The position numbers and the translations under genes are program-made. Below are positions 22,521-34,217 of a stretch of 64,000 nt of DNA, one piece after another. Under the pieces are notes generated by a model that was not told where the DNA came from, ran no database searches, and was given only the letters and a program-made list of their open reading frames with translations. Source of the stretch: Symsagittifera roscoffensis (taxonomy: Eukaryota > Xenacoelomorpha > Acoela > Convolutidae); assembly GCF_963678635.1 (NCBI RefSeq), contig NC_087062.1:97333705-97397704 (forward strand). Direction: 5' to 3'. Position 1 is the stretch's first letter, and every line of letters starts with the position of its first letter.

Positions 22521-22650
22521 TATTTGGTTGTTGAAGCTGTTCGAGTGGCGCCACGGTTTTATTTTTAGTGTTTACTCCTACTATCCTGAGTTTTTTAGGC
22601 CGCATCACAGCCTTAACTTCAAACAGTTCCGGTCGGTAGAAAATAAACAA
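22516..22650 (-). pseudogene. 5' part of the split J-domain-like ORF
   Basis: The frame from 22650 (Met) or 22605 (internal MRPKKLRIVG) runs to the BEL LTR boundary, ending ..LEQLQQPNIV at codon 22518-22516. If the element and one copy of the 5-bp duplication are removed, the next codons are those starting at 13259, in the same frame with no stop. That yields about 90 uninterrupted codons, up to the TAG at 13122-13124. The true upstream start or splice site is not certain; an acceptor-like AG lies near 22620. Confidence 0.45.
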
Positions 22651-23191
22651 AATCCCCGACTATGGTTCCGTTCGGCTTCCAAAAAACCATTCAGATTTTT
22701 CTACCCTACACGAATATACGCTGTGCTTTCAATTTTTATCTCAAACCCACAGGAAAAATATGTTTTCATTTCTTTAATTCTGAATTCCACGGGTATTACT
22801 GTGTTTTGTTTTAAATACACTCAATTATATCTTACTTTTATTCGTCCAACCATGCTATCCTTATGTGACTGACTTATCAGTTTATAAATGCTTAATCCTG
22901 ATGTTCCGTGCATTCTACGTTTGCTTCGCTTACCAACCCTTGTTTTTTTTCCTGTCTGTATCTATTTCTGGAATTTCTCCTCAAGTGTTTATAATAACTG
23001 TACTCCCACACTGGGTTTAACGACTGGAATACCGTTTCCTTATTGATCCCGTTCTCTATTAAAGCTGCCGAGAAAAAGATGCATAAAAACAATCCTAAAA
23101 TTTTACATAGACTGTTAGCGTAGTGATTACAATTTTTCTAGCTGTTCCCCAATAACGGAGCATCTGTGTTTCCATATTTACAAACCATGGA
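22521..23191. other. Flank between BEL 5' LTR and duplicated block, mostly unassigned
   Basis: Apart from the split ORF (22516-22650, -) the only sizeable frame is 22892-23092 (-), which starts MFLCIFFSAALIENG and has a basic second half; it is not recognised. This stretch is missing from the second copy of the segmental duplication. Confidence 0.4.
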
Positions 23192-23218
23192 AAATAATAC
23201 CAGCTGTATGTGGAACTC

Positions 23219-23700
23219 TTAAGCCAAAATGGTGCAACTGATCCGTAGCGTATCCCCCGTTTTGTCCCAGGAAGACGGTGACAATTGACTGTCTCTCAAA
23301 TTTTTATCCGTGAAAATACCACCAGCGGTACTCTCAAAAGAGCTCAAACTTGCAGATATTTCGCCGGTTTGGGTCGACTTGGATTGATTGCGGAGTGATA
23401 AATTTGAGGCATTTTTTCTTTTGCAAAATGTTGCCTGTTTCTGGTTTCTTTTGCTAAATGCCAAATTATATCTTCTATGTCAAATTTGTTTTCATTTGTT
23501 AAAAACTCCCCGGTGAAAAAGTATCTAGTTCACATTGAATTACATCTTTAGCGTTGTACCTCTCAAAATTTAATGACAAATCAAACGTGGTTTCCTCAGC
23601 TGTGAAAAAACAGAAAGGTGGTTCGTTTTATTCACGAGTACTTCCTGATTCGTCGTTTGATCCATTAAAACTTCATCAGCAAAAGACTTCTTTTTTCCGG
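23219..23700 (-). pseudogene. Unknown minus-strand ORF, copy 1 (frameshifted)
   Basis: The equivalent of 34243-34692. The last 82 residues are open (..STQTGEISASLSSFESTAGGIF.., stop at 23219); upstream the frame is broken by one-base differences from copy 2. No family was recognised. It lies downstream of, and on the same strand as, the minus-strand Gypsy gag/protease relic, so it may be part of that element. Confidence 0.35.
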
Positions 23701-24499
23701 AACTTACAATTGCCCTGTTAGGTAATATCTTTTCTTTGTTGTCGAGAGCAAAGCGCTACTTGAATTCGAAAATTTAGCTAACGAAAATTTTGGTCCTCTA
23801 GTTGTTTTCACATCGTGTATGTACTTTACCGAATCAAATTCAAAACTCCGGTTCCCCCCACTTTCTCATGTGTCCCATTCCCGTTGGCTCGTCGAAAACC
23901 AACACATTATCGGTACATGCGACTTTTAATTGTGCATTTAAGGTCGCAATGGTTAGTTCACCATCGATTAGGTTTGAGTCTAGTTTTTTATTAGTAGGCG
24001 AAATCCTCTATTGTGGGTAGACATATTTGACACCTCTTTTGCTCCCTTTCCTCTCGGGATTTTTTTTTGATATATTTTTTTGAAATTATTTCAAACCTCT
24101 GATGGTAAGATTCTATCCACTTTGTCCCGAGGTATAGTGCTATCCTTGTTTCTAAAGCTTGGTTTTTTTAATCTTCTTTGTATTCAACAATTCCTCACAC
24201 TCTGATTCACTCATTGGATAGAAAGTAGGAATAAGTTTGCAATATTCATGCAGGCATAATGCTCTATCCCATCAGCTGCTTCTCTTAAGTGCCGTCACTG
24301 AAGATGACGCCAAGTACATGCAAAAGTTAGCCTTACTTCTGGGGCTACTGGTTTAAACATAATTTCCCAGCTTTTAAGCGTTTATGGTTCCCCTTTGTTT
24401 GAGTGCAATTGCTATTTTTGCTCTAGGATATTCTTTTGGTCCTAATGGTCTTATCGGTTGCTGTTTGTGCTGAAATGAGTACCGTTGTCCAATGTTTTG

Positions 24500-25240
24500 C
24501 ACTGTATAGCAATTGTTCGCCAATGTTTAGACTACATTCTTGATCTATCATGAAATCCAAACCAAGAAGGCAAGGTAAGCAAATATCCGCCTTTATTAAA
24601 AATTTTTTGCGCGAACTCTTCTGATTTTGGTTTTATTTGGATTTTGATTTCGCCAAAAGCCTTTATAGTTCCCGGAATTTCAAGCTGTTCATAAGTTTTG
24701 AAATCAGATATCGTTTCAATTGCGTCGCGTTCCTCCCCAGTGGCTGTTTTCTCTTCGAACGTCACTGCTCCGGGCGTTATTTTCAATATCAACCGACATC
24801 TGTTGAAATAGTCTGTTCACCGAGTCTATAAGGATTTCTGTTTCATCCCTCCGTATGGCTGCTATTCGTGGCGTTTGTACTTTTTCATTAATTCAAATTA
24901 CGGCTTCCAGGTGAAGTGCCCGCTCTAAGGCATTCGCGATGACTTTGAACTTGTTCCTAATTGTCTTGCGGAGATCAAGTCTAATTTGGCTGTGGTGGAT
25001 CTCTTCGAGCAAGCCCTTAGCGCCAATTGCTGTAAGTCCCCCAGGAAATCTGTTAGTTTTTCACCTACCTGCTGCACGCGACGCACTAGCCGTCCGCGGA
25101 AATTGACCGGTTTTCCACTGTAATGTGTTTGAAAAGCTAAAACGGTCTCATCATAGCAATTTCTAGTAGCCTCTGGGCGGGTACGGTAAAATTCGATTGC
25201 AGGTTTCTAAAAATTTTACGCAAAATTATGCGGCCGTTCA
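24500..25240 (-). pseudogene. Minus-strand Gypsy-type gag/protease relic, copy 1
   Basis: Read from 25200 leftwards, one frame encodes a capsid-type segment with FRGRLVRRVQQVGEKLTDF and LGDLQQLALRA (25025-25103), the classical Gypsy Gag major-homology-like region. After a frameshift near 25010, ALERALHLEAV and NRLFQQMSVD-like sequence follow. Further left, around 24540-24600, a GLDFM-like segment resembles the end of a Gypsy retropepsin, in a different frame from the open frame 24532-24792. Gag therefore leads into protease, both inactive. No reverse transcriptase of this relic was recognised. Confidence 0.55.
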
Positions 25241-25249
25241 ACAGTTTTG

Positions 25250-27156
25250 GTACCAATTACAGTACGTTTTGCAGTTTTGCAGTACGGCTAATAGCTCAAA
25301 GTGTGTTAAGTAGGTTTCAAAATCGTTAGAATCGGAGAAAGACTCCGGCTATTACATCATGGATACCAAACTTGCCGTTACCATACTTGCCGTTACTCCT
25401 TTCCTTTTAAATTTTTTATCAAGTTATTACTTTAGTTGGAATTTTTCAGCTGAAAATAATGTTTTATGTCCCTCTATCTGTAGTTTATCCGCCTTTTTGT
25501 AAGAAGTTTTGTTTTTCAGCTCGACCTCCTTCAGCTTTCTGTTGAATTCATTCTACTTACTTGTTGCTTTAAAACATGAACTGGCGATTTACACCCCAGA
25601 TCAGCAGAAAACTTAATATCGATCTGTTTATTGTCGAGTTTTCCTTGTTTTCTCTATTAATTGTGGTTTTAAAGTGTTTCAACGTTTTGTCTGATTTTTA
25701 TTTTTTTCTCTGTAGGATCAGCCTAACGCGAGCTTTCTCGGAATAGAACAAGTAACTGAGTGTAACTTCAATTGAAAACCCCAATTATCTATACAAATTT
25801 CAAAATTTTTACTCAAAGTTGACCTCGCAGACTTATAAGAGAAATACAGGAGTTTAGTATGTGACATTCGACCAGAATGGCGCCAAATTACATGTCAACT
25901 TCGAAATTCTATTGTAACCAAAGACTGAGAAGGCAGTTTTGGTAGATTAACTGTACTTATTGTACAATTTAACGAATTAGAAAAGATCATTTTGAAGTGA
26001 CAAAATAAATTTTAAAAGTTCGTTCTGAATTAAAGACACATCACGACCTTGAAATTGCGCTACAACTGAAAATGAAAGAAAAATCAGAACGACCTTTGTC
26101 GCGAATAGAACACTACGGAAGATTTTCGTGAAGACACAGCGATATTGACGACTGAAATTACAAAAGAAGCTGTCCGAATTGTAACGATTGTAGCTGTACA
26201 ATCGTTACCAAAGACTTCCCGAGAATTAGCAAGGGTATTGGGACGATTTTACCAGCCTTCCGGAAAGACGATAAGACCGCTCTTGGTCCGGATTCCAGAA
26301 TCCGGAAGGGTCTCGGGAAGAGGATCGAAACTCTATTTCTAACTACTTTTAGCTTCTTCGAATGTCCTCAGTTAATTTTAGTTAACATCGAATTCATTTT
26401 CAGAGTATGAGAAGCTAGGAGTTGAGGGAAAGGGTTGATCCATGTCCAATGGATGCGATGATTTTTATCTACTAAACAAAACAACAGTAATATAATGCAT
26501 AAGTAGTACCCCTGTTTTTAGGAGTGACCTAGTGGTCTGGGGATACTGAGACCCAGCCATGAGCTCAAAATTTTTGCATGTAACTAAGTTAACCTGAGCT
26601 TTCTGGCCGATAGCCCAAAACAGTGACGGTTTCGTCGACCCGATGTTGAAAATACCCGACAAAGAACGGTATATGACCAAAAACACTTAAAGAGATACAA
26701 GAAACCAAACAAAAAGTAGTATAGTACCCAAGAAAAAACCAAAAACATAAAGAAATAACCGAAAAACCAAAAACATTAAAAAAAACATAAAATCAATCGA
26801 AATCATCCCCCAGACGAGATGTGATCCGACCTTCCCATTTGTTGTTGTTAGATAAATTGTTGTTGCAGGCATTTATATCAAACACGATCGTTACGATCGA
26901 AATTTAGGCTCGTTTCTGGTGCTTGTACTGCAGGGTTATTTGAGTATTTAAGCACGTTAATGCAAATTCGCGCTCAATCCGGAAGGGTCTCAGGATCAGA
27001 GCGGAAGACTGATCAGGTAAGCAGTGCAAGGAGCAGCAGGAAGGGTCTCAAGGCAATAACAATCGACTGTTAGGTATCGTTAACAAGTTTTGTAACCCTT
27101 TCGGTGCTGAAATTAAGATATCAATCTGTGGGGAGCTCGACATTGACTGCCCTGAT
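25250..27156. other. Non-coding part of duplicated block, copy 1
   Basis: No reliable gene. It holds the LTR-like repeat at 25714-25890 and GC-richer DNA just upstream of the plus-strand Gypsy element, where GGAAGGGTCTC occurs three times (about 26308, 26977, 27040). A 5' LTR of the Gypsy element should be in this stretch, but no matching 3' LTR is visible to define it. Confidence 0.5.
25714..25890. repeat. LTR-like dispersed repeat, copy in block 1
   Basis: Starts TGTAGGATCAGCCTAAC and matches 12019-12190 and 36740-36915 for about 170 bases. It could be the end of an LTR belonging to the minus-strand Gypsy relic just to its left, but no primer binding site was found beside it. Confidence 0.45.
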
Positions 27157-28117
27157 GTGAACAGGAACAGAAGATTGGCAAATGAATCTACTCCAGTAGA
27201 ACAGGGCCGAGATTTTGCTACCTCCACCGGGACTTTTGATCGAGAGGAGATGTCGGAACTGTCCGACCTCTCGACTGAAAATGTAGCAACAACAAGATCA
27301 CCCACTGATAATACCATGATGCAAGGGGTGACCGAGAAAACGGCAACGTCCTCCTCGTTTTCAGAACGAGTGAAGAACACGTTGTGAAATTTTTTTCCAT
27401 TTACTATGGGAAAGATTACAGGTGAGGAGGTAGAAACCCAGGTAGAGGAGCAGGATAATGACGAACAAGATGACTTTGAATCTCAAATAACCCTCAACAG
27501 TTCAAACCATGAAAATCGAGCATCCACTACCAGGGAGACTGGCTCTTGGGATCGATTTTGTGTGGTCAGGACAAAAAACAAGACCATAGATGGATCCCAG
27601 CAGTCAAGAGAGTTTGTGACCATGACAAATTCGGAAGTGTTACCTGGAAAGAACAGGAACACATGGCCAAGTAAGCCATCAGCGGAACCGGAAGCGGATT
27701 ATGAAGAAACATCGATACCGAGAGGTGAAACTCGACCCTCGACCAGCACTTAACTGCCTGGTGGAACCAATAGGGTGACGCCTCCACTAGTGACGCCATT
27801 AGTGGAGAACGGGGCATCGATCGAAAAGGCATTGACCAGCATCGTGGAAAGCATAGGAGAGCAGAATGAACAGATGTCCCTAAGAATGAGTGAATTGGAG
27901 AGAGCAGTCCACGTCGAGAGAGAAAGCCTGCGGGAAGAGATCGACTGCAATAGACAAGAAGTCAGCAGGAGCTAAGAACGCTTGAAGGAAAGCACGGATG
28001 AATACTTGGCCAAAAACTTGTCGCGAAAGACGAGGGAATCTGAGCAAAAAGAGACACGACTGAGAGAAGATATAGAGAAATTACAAAGTGAACAAGAGCA
28101 CTCAGGCTATCATGGAT
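27157..28117 (+). pseudogene. Gypsy copy A, gag N-terminal region
   Basis: One frame runs through 27157-28117 interrupted by TGA (27385), TAA (27751) and TAA (27973). It is rich in Glu, Thr and Ser. The last part (IEKALTSIVESIGEQNEQM.., then ELERAVHVERESLREEID) is a coiled coil. The frame then shifts near 28100 to the capsid frame. This is the oligomerising front of Gag. Confidence 0.6.
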
Positions 28118-29905
28118 AGGTTGGATGGTATTCTAGGAGACAGGGGTGGATTGTGGAACAGAGGAGTAAATTCAGGAGAACCCAACAGGGAGCCGAGAGT
28201 CAACTTCAACGAACAACCTAGCAGAAAGAGGACATATGGATCCACGAGAGCTAGGGGCAGTTCATTCAGCTATGCCATAGGAGATAATAGGCCGAGGGGC
28301 CCAAATCTCAGAGGAGGTTCTTCTGCCAACAGACCAACCTCGGACGAACGACCGACGCGAGACGCAAATACGACTGGGAGATGTGATTTCACAAGCTGGA
28401 GTCATGCGGAACAAGTAAAAAGTCAACCCGGCGACTCGAACAGGAGGGAAATTCCTGAGCCTCTATCGGAGGGCAACGACGCTCAAGCGGGGCATTCACG
28501 CGATGCAGCGGTAATGGCTACAGCGTTTGAACCTCTGAACAGGTCCTTGGAAGCTTTCCTGACGAGGTTATCTAGGACCAGTGAACGCAGCGAGAAGTCC
28601 AGAAGAGTTTTTAAGAAACCAAAATGTTATAAAGACGAATCTGGCGGCTGTACAGATACCTAGATAGAGGTCATGAAGCTGCATTTTGAGGAGGAAGACT
28701 TGACAGAAAAACAATATTGCAGCGCGCTTACCAGCAGCCTGGAAGGCACAGCCCTGAATTGCGTGATGACCAAAAAGCATTACCAACGGGAAACAGCTGA
28801 AAAGATCTTCGAAATCTTGTTGAATCGTTTTGACTCAGGGGTACAATGACACCAAGCAATGATGCGCTTCGAGAAACGGAGGCAACGTGAAGACGAAATG
28901 ATTGACAAGCTCATAGATGACTTAGAAATGCTGAGACGGCGTTGTAAACCGGAAGAGTCAAACAGCAGAATGAACTTAGCAGTAGCCTCAAAAGTCATTG
29001 ATGGTGCGAAGAAAGATGAGCTCCGGACAAAGTTGACAACGCATTACACACCGCTTTCAACCAATGCGCCTACACTGGAGGAAATGAGACTCAAATCCAA
29101 GGAATACCTTCATCTAAAGCATCCTATGAGATCAGGTTACTACAAAAACAATTATGGCAATTTTAACAATGGACCTGCTAACCAGGGTAACAATTGGTAC
29201 AAACCGAGAGACGACATGGACAAGAGACGCTCTTGTGCAAACTGCAGTTCGATGGACCATCATGTATCAGCATGCCCAACATACTAACAAGGTATGCAGA
29301 CGATAGGCTTCAGCCTCGAGGATGAAGATGCGTCAGAAATCGATCATGAAGATTTCATGAGAGGAGTAATTGTAAGACTCAGTCCCAGGTGTTTCTTTTG
29401 CAACTTGGAGGGTCATTTTAAATCAGATTGTCCACAATTTTGGGATGCTGTGGCCGAAATTAAGCATCCAAGTCATGAGGAAAATTTATCGGGTGTGAAA
29501 GCCAGCAAGGCACGCCTAATGAGCAAAGCGAAGGCCCGCAGGAAAGAGAAACCGCTAGAGCTGGCTAAGAAGAAAATGCAGGCGGTCTCAGAAGAAATGT
29601 GTGAACCGGGACCTGGAACCCCAGCAAACGACTTTCAGATTGATTATAAAGCGGCGGCAAGAGATGCCTTGAATGGAGTCCAACAGAAATTGGCGACAGG
29701 AGAAATAGAACAGAAAGTCAAGCTCGATCACGAGAACAAGAGAACTCAAGAACAGCTCAACGCCTTTGAAGCACTTGAGGTGGAAGAAACGAAGGCACCG
29801 AAAAGTTTTAGCATGAAACTGAATGTAATCTCAGGGGAATCAATCGGGATGGTGCCAAACGGAAACAAGAGACAGCCAATAATCTCAGTAGCGGGACTCA
29901 GGTAA
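28088..29905 (+). pseudogene. Gypsy copy A, gag capsid and two zinc knuckles
   Basis: A single frame, broken only by TAG (28661), TGA (28847) and TAA (29285), carries an Arg/Gly/Ser-rich linker and a capsid-like helical region (28664-29130, with NRFDSG and MRFEKRRQREDEMIDKLID). Two CX2CX4HX4C knuckles follow: CANCSSMDHHVSAC near 29236-29277 and CFFCNLEGHFKSDC near 29391-29432. The knuckles bind element RNA. A Lys/Glu-rich tail leads to the protease. The same stops occur in copy B. Confidence 0.75.
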
Positions 29906-30211
29906 TCAAGAACCTAAGCGAACCTTCGGAGTTCACCCGACACGTTTGGACATATATGCGGACTATCTGAGACTAGCTGAGCAAAGAACTGAGTCGAGAG
30001 CTGTGCGAGTGTTGTTGACAACGGGTGGTACTCGAATAAATAAATTTCACGGGCACTATGTGGAAGTCTACGGACGATATCAAGTGATGTTAAACGTGGA
30101 TGGGATTAGTATTTACACCAAGACTTACTTCACAACAGACAGTGACCAAAAAAGACAGATATTTTTGGGTCAGGAAGAACTGAAGGTTTGTAGAGTATTG
30201 GCCATGACGCC

Positions 30212-30658
30212 ATGATGAAACATGATGCGGTACACATTGGATACGTAGCAGATGTGACTGCACATCTGTTTGACACCGATGGAAAAAGGATCCAAGTAAC
30301 AGGACTTCTAGACACAGGAGCAGTGGTCAGTGTAATGCCGATAAAGAAATGGCAAAGAATGGGCTTCAAAAAGGAGGACCTATTTCAAACGAATCTAAGA
30401 CTGGCAGCCGCTAACCGCGGAGCAATCTACGTTTCCGGAAGAACACCGATAACAGTCCTCCATATGGGAGGACAAAGTCTATGGATGAGTTTGCTCGTGG
30501 TGGAGAACCTGGACGATTCAGACCAGTTCATTTTGGGTCGCCGCTTTGTCAGAATTTTCGTGATGATCGAACTGAATAATGTATTGATTAGGATTAGAAA
30601 CCCAGAAAGGATGTATGTTAGGAAACCAGTTAACAGAATAATAACTGATCAAAATTAG
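30212..30658 (+). pseudogene. Gypsy copy A, aspartic protease region
   Basis: The retropepsin motif is present as LLDTGAVVSVMP (about 30305-30340), and the second conserved segment as FILGRRFVRIF near 30530-30560. The domain is open over about 149 residues and looks structurally complete, but it is out of register with gag and reverse transcriptase. The whole domain is deleted in copy B. Confidence 0.7.
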
Positions 30659-31122
30659 ATAACAATTTTTTTAGAAGAAAGGTGAAATTACAGCCCGGGC
30701 AGGCAGTAGTAACGGTTTTTAGGATGCGGAACTTAAACTCTTTGAGTGATAATAAACAGGTTTGTTTGGTACCGAACCCAAATAGTAAACGTTCAGTAGT
30801 TTTAGGACGGAGTTTTTGTGTAACACGAAGAGGGCTGTGTGTGAGTGTACTGTGGATTACACTGGACACAACGGTTTCAATCCAGCGTGGAAGGAAACTT
30901 GGCTACGCTTTGCCGATGAGAACTGATTATGAAGAATTACTGAACTTGTAAAGGACTTTCCCTTTCATGCTGATAGAAAATTGATCTTAAGAAGGATTAA
31001 TGAATTGAAACCTTTGAAAAAAAATATTTTAAATGATATCCGAAACGGATGACGGCTTGTCGAGTTGCTCGAGTTTTCCGGAACGACTCTCGTCATATGA
31101 ACTAGAGTCTGAATAATCAGTT

Positions 31123-32506
31123 TTGCAAGAGATAGAGATCTTGAGAGGTAAAATAGGTGAGGGAGATTTTGAATCATTGAGGGCAGTTTTAAATCGGAAC
31201 GCGGACGTTTTTTCAAAACATAAGGCGGATATTGGTTGTTGTAATTTCGTCGAGCACGAAACTCATCACACCTGGAATCTCATGTTTCCAATGAGATCCG
31301 AAACGAAATCTCACTGGGGAATCTCATGACACCACACAAATCGGAAGCGAACCGAGCGGAAAAACAAATGTTGCTCGAATACGACATGATAGAACCCTCG
31401 AAGTCACCTTGGGCTTGCGGAGTTGTCATGGCTATAAAGAAAGGGGGACAGCTTTGATTCTGTTGTGATTTTCGCTTCCTGAACGCGGTGACCATAAAGA
31501 ACGCATACACTACCACGCATAGACAAGATCTCTCGAAACTAGGCGATGCCAAGATTTCAACTACACTGGATGTGGGTTCTGCCTTCTGGCGGGATTCTCT
31601 GCGGAACAAGGACAGAGAGAAGACTGGATTTGCATGTGAACTGGGTTTGTTCCAGTGGAAGAGGATGCCCTTCGTTTTGTGCAATGCCACTGCGACTTTT
31701 CAAAGACTGATGGCTCAGGCTTTGACCGGGATAACGAAGAAGTATGGGAATCTCGTGATGTGCTACGTGGACGACGTGGTCATAGCGACACCCATCTTGT
31801 CAGATCACAGCGACAGACTCGACGAGGTCTTCCACTGAATGAAGAGAGCCGGATTGAAATGCAAACCATCGAAATGTGAGATCCTTAGGGATTCAATCAA
31901 AGACCTGGGAAGGATGGTTATTAGGCATGGCGTGAGGCCGGATCCGGATGCTGTGGAGGCCGTGATAACATGAAGGCTCCCAGAACGGACACAGAGCTCA
32001 TGAGTTTCCTGGGATTTGCCAATTATTATCGCGAGTTTATAAAGGGATACGCAGATAAGGTGTACCCAATGCAGCAACTGATGCGCAACAAAGGAAAAAA
32101 GTTCGAGTGGAACGAAAAAGCTCAGGCAGCTTTCGAGAATTTAAAGCGGGAACTATGCGAAGCGCCAGTGCTAGGCATGCCGACGGAGAAAAGCATGTAC
32201 GTTCTCGACACTGATGCTTCAGTAGTAGCCATCTCAGGAATACTGCACCAGGAGCAAGAATGGAATGGGAGAACAGTTCCCCGTCCCATTGCATATGGCA
32301 GTAAAGTGTTGAGTGACACTGAAATGAAATATGGTGCACCAAAAGCAGAAATGTTTGCGGTAGTCCCGTTCGTGGAGAAGTACCGCGCATACTTGGGGAG
32401 CGCTCCCTTTAATTTACGCGTGGAGAACAGAGCGTTATCCTGGTTGAAGACGTACTCGATGGACCAGAGCTATATTGATAGGTGGATAGTCAGGTTAGAT
32501 GGCTAA
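31123..32506 (+). pseudogene. Gypsy copy A, reverse transcriptase and RNase H
   Basis: Broken frames cover palm and fingers (TTLDVGSAFWRD at 31560-31600, FQWKRMPFVLCNATATFQR), the catalytic YVDDVV at 31764-31781, the thumb (FLGFANYYREFIKGY), and RNase H with YVLDTDASVVAI near 32198-32233. Stops occur at 31458, 31836 and 31971 and a frameshift near 31330. The catalytic aspartates are intact but the gene is not. Confidence 0.8.
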
Positions 32507-33244
32507 CACATGATAATCGAGCACAGTATGCGTGACAAACACCGAAATGCTGACAGCCTCAGCAAGAAGACTGGGTTTTATGAAAGACTAGAACAGAAGC
32601 AGGCCAATCAGGCGGAAACTGAGGATGTGTTCTAGTTTCTGGACAGAATAATTTATGAAGCGGTTCCCTTGACGAGATGGTTGGACAAGTCTTGACATCC
32701 AATTGCGGGACACCCCTAGTTACCGGTGGAGGAGGCAGCTAAAATAAAGATCTTATCTAAGGAGGACCCGATGCCTTTGGATCTGTTGCTACGCTCGAAC
32801 CTGGTCCAACATGAACTCTCTCGTATGAACATAAACAGCCTCTCATTGCTGGATAAATTGGTGCAGGTCACACCACAAGTGATGTGGATGCTGGGTGGAT
32901 TATTGGAGAGAGAAGTGACTAAAAATGACCAAGAATGGGCAGTAGCCATGGCATCGCTGACAGTCAGGGAGAAAGTAAGGATCATACCATCAAGGCGCCA
33001 ACACAAGGAAAACGAAAGGGATTGTAGGACGGTTGTTCAGCAACTAGTATCCTCGATTCCTCAGAGAGTTTTGATGTGGACATCAATTAAGCAAAAAGAA
33101 CAGGAGATCGGAACACAAAAGAAGACTTTGAGGATTTCGATCAGAAATGGGGAGAAGTTGAAGAAAACCCGGAGCAAGAAAGTTTGTCCGGGGAGAAGGA
33201 CCTCGAAGAAAGTTGTCTAGTTAATGAACAAAACCCGGAACAAG
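32507..33244 (+). pseudogene. Gypsy copy A, RNase H-integrase linker, truncated
   Basis: Continues past the stop at 32503 with the DKHRNADSLSKKTGF segment and a linker (DPMPLDLLLRSN..). It ends at the duplication breakpoint, 33244. Part of it (32757-33010) also occurs inside the BEL element at 20167. Confidence 0.65.
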
Positions 33245-33268
33245 CTGAGAGCTAAACCCGGAACAAGC
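33245..33268. other. Tandem duplication junction with filler DNA
   Basis: Between the Gypsy breakpoint (33244) and the BEL leader breakpoint (33269, equal to 20812) lie about 24 bases. They include a second copy of AAACCCGGAACAAG, which also occurs at 33231-33244. This looks like templated filler from end joining. Confidence 0.65.
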
Positions 33269-34217
33269 TATACCATGCACTTGAGAGACCTATGTGACAG
33301 CTACTTTACGCTTAAGTACCAATGGGTTGGAAAATTAGGTAGGTCTGTTGAACTCCAACAACACACACGGAATAAACCTGAGGATGAAAAAATTCAACTT
33401 AACCCTCTGAAGATCACCGTACCTGACCACTTAATATTACTGTCACGCAACGAAATCAATAATCGGACGGCGAGAGCGGCTTTGATACACTTAAAGCGAA
33501 GTGACTTTTTAACTCTGGTGGGTGAGCGATCAGGCAAATTGGTTAAGTTCCAAAACCACACGCCGAGGAAACCTGAGGATAAAAAAACTGAACTTATTTG
33601 CCTGGTTTTTCACTACCAGACCATTTAACACAAGGCTGGTTTCTTCTGACAGCACAGTTTTGCAGCACAGTTTTGGAAAATGTTGATCAGCGGATTCGAA
33701 TTATAAACGAATCCAAAAAACTAGTCCAATACCTCATGTCTATGTTCCGATTTCACGGATTACCCTCACACATAACCAAATTTTTTGGTTTCGAGAAAAA
33801 AATTTCGAACAGTTTGTTTATGTACCGATTGTACAAATTTTCAATTCAACGAAACTGCCAAAAAACTTTGAGTAGTGAGAAAAATTACCGAGTGCTAGCA
33901 TAAATAGAGTTTTTTGAAACTAGTCGTCCAACAGTTTTGGAAAATTAGCAGATTGGCATCACCGGTTATTTGGAGAAGTCTCTCCAACACTTCGTCTGGT
34001 TGTGGCGTAAGATGTTCACCCGAGACACTTATTTATATCACCAACGTCTGCGTTGCCTTCGTTTCTGGAGCACGTCTCGTCTGAGAGTTTCTGGACCACG
34101 TCTCGTCTGGGTGTTTCGGGACCACACCTCAACTGGGAGTAGTGTGTAATGGGATCACGTCTCGTCTCAAAACCTTCTTGACCACCTCTCGTCTGAGAGT
34201 ATTGAGCAACGGGACCA
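33269..34217 (-). repeat. BEL 5' leader segment, copy 2
   Basis: Copy of 20812-21808. It is cut off at GGGACCA (34211-34217), where it joins sequence equal to 23193. The primer binding site, 5' LTR and flanking DNA that follow in copy 1 are absent. Confidence 0.75.

Larger units (their letters stand above)
23192..33244. repeat. Segmental duplication, copy 1 main block
   Basis: Matches 34217-42994 at offset 11026 up to about 29778 and at offset about 9732 after 31072; the difference is a 1.29-kb segment present only here. The match begins at AATAATAC (23193) and ends at AAACCCGGAACAAG (33231-33244). Identity is high by eye, with isolated substitutions and small indels. With the BEL leader (20812-21808) it forms one duplicated unit of about 12.4 kb. 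Confidence 0.85.
27157..33244 (+). mobile_element. Plus-strand Gypsy-type retrotransposon, copy A (truncated)
   Basis: Gag, protease, reverse transcriptase and RNase H regions follow in order. The copy stops at the duplication breakpoint, so its integrase and 3' end are missing. LTRs could not be found. Stops at 27385, 27751, 28661, 28847 and 29285 and a frameshift near 28100 are shared with copy B; the TAA at 27973-27975 is private to this copy (CAA in B). Confidence 0.8.

Noticed and set aside
26300-27060. 5' LTR of the plus-strand Gypsy element
   Set aside because: The region is where it should be, but no second copy exists after 44999 or elsewhere in the window, so its ends cannot be defined.
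27048-27400. Antisense frames opposite Gypsy gag (and the pair at 38074-38426)
   Set aside because: They mirror the Glu/Ser/Thr-rich gag codons on the other strand and have no features of their own.
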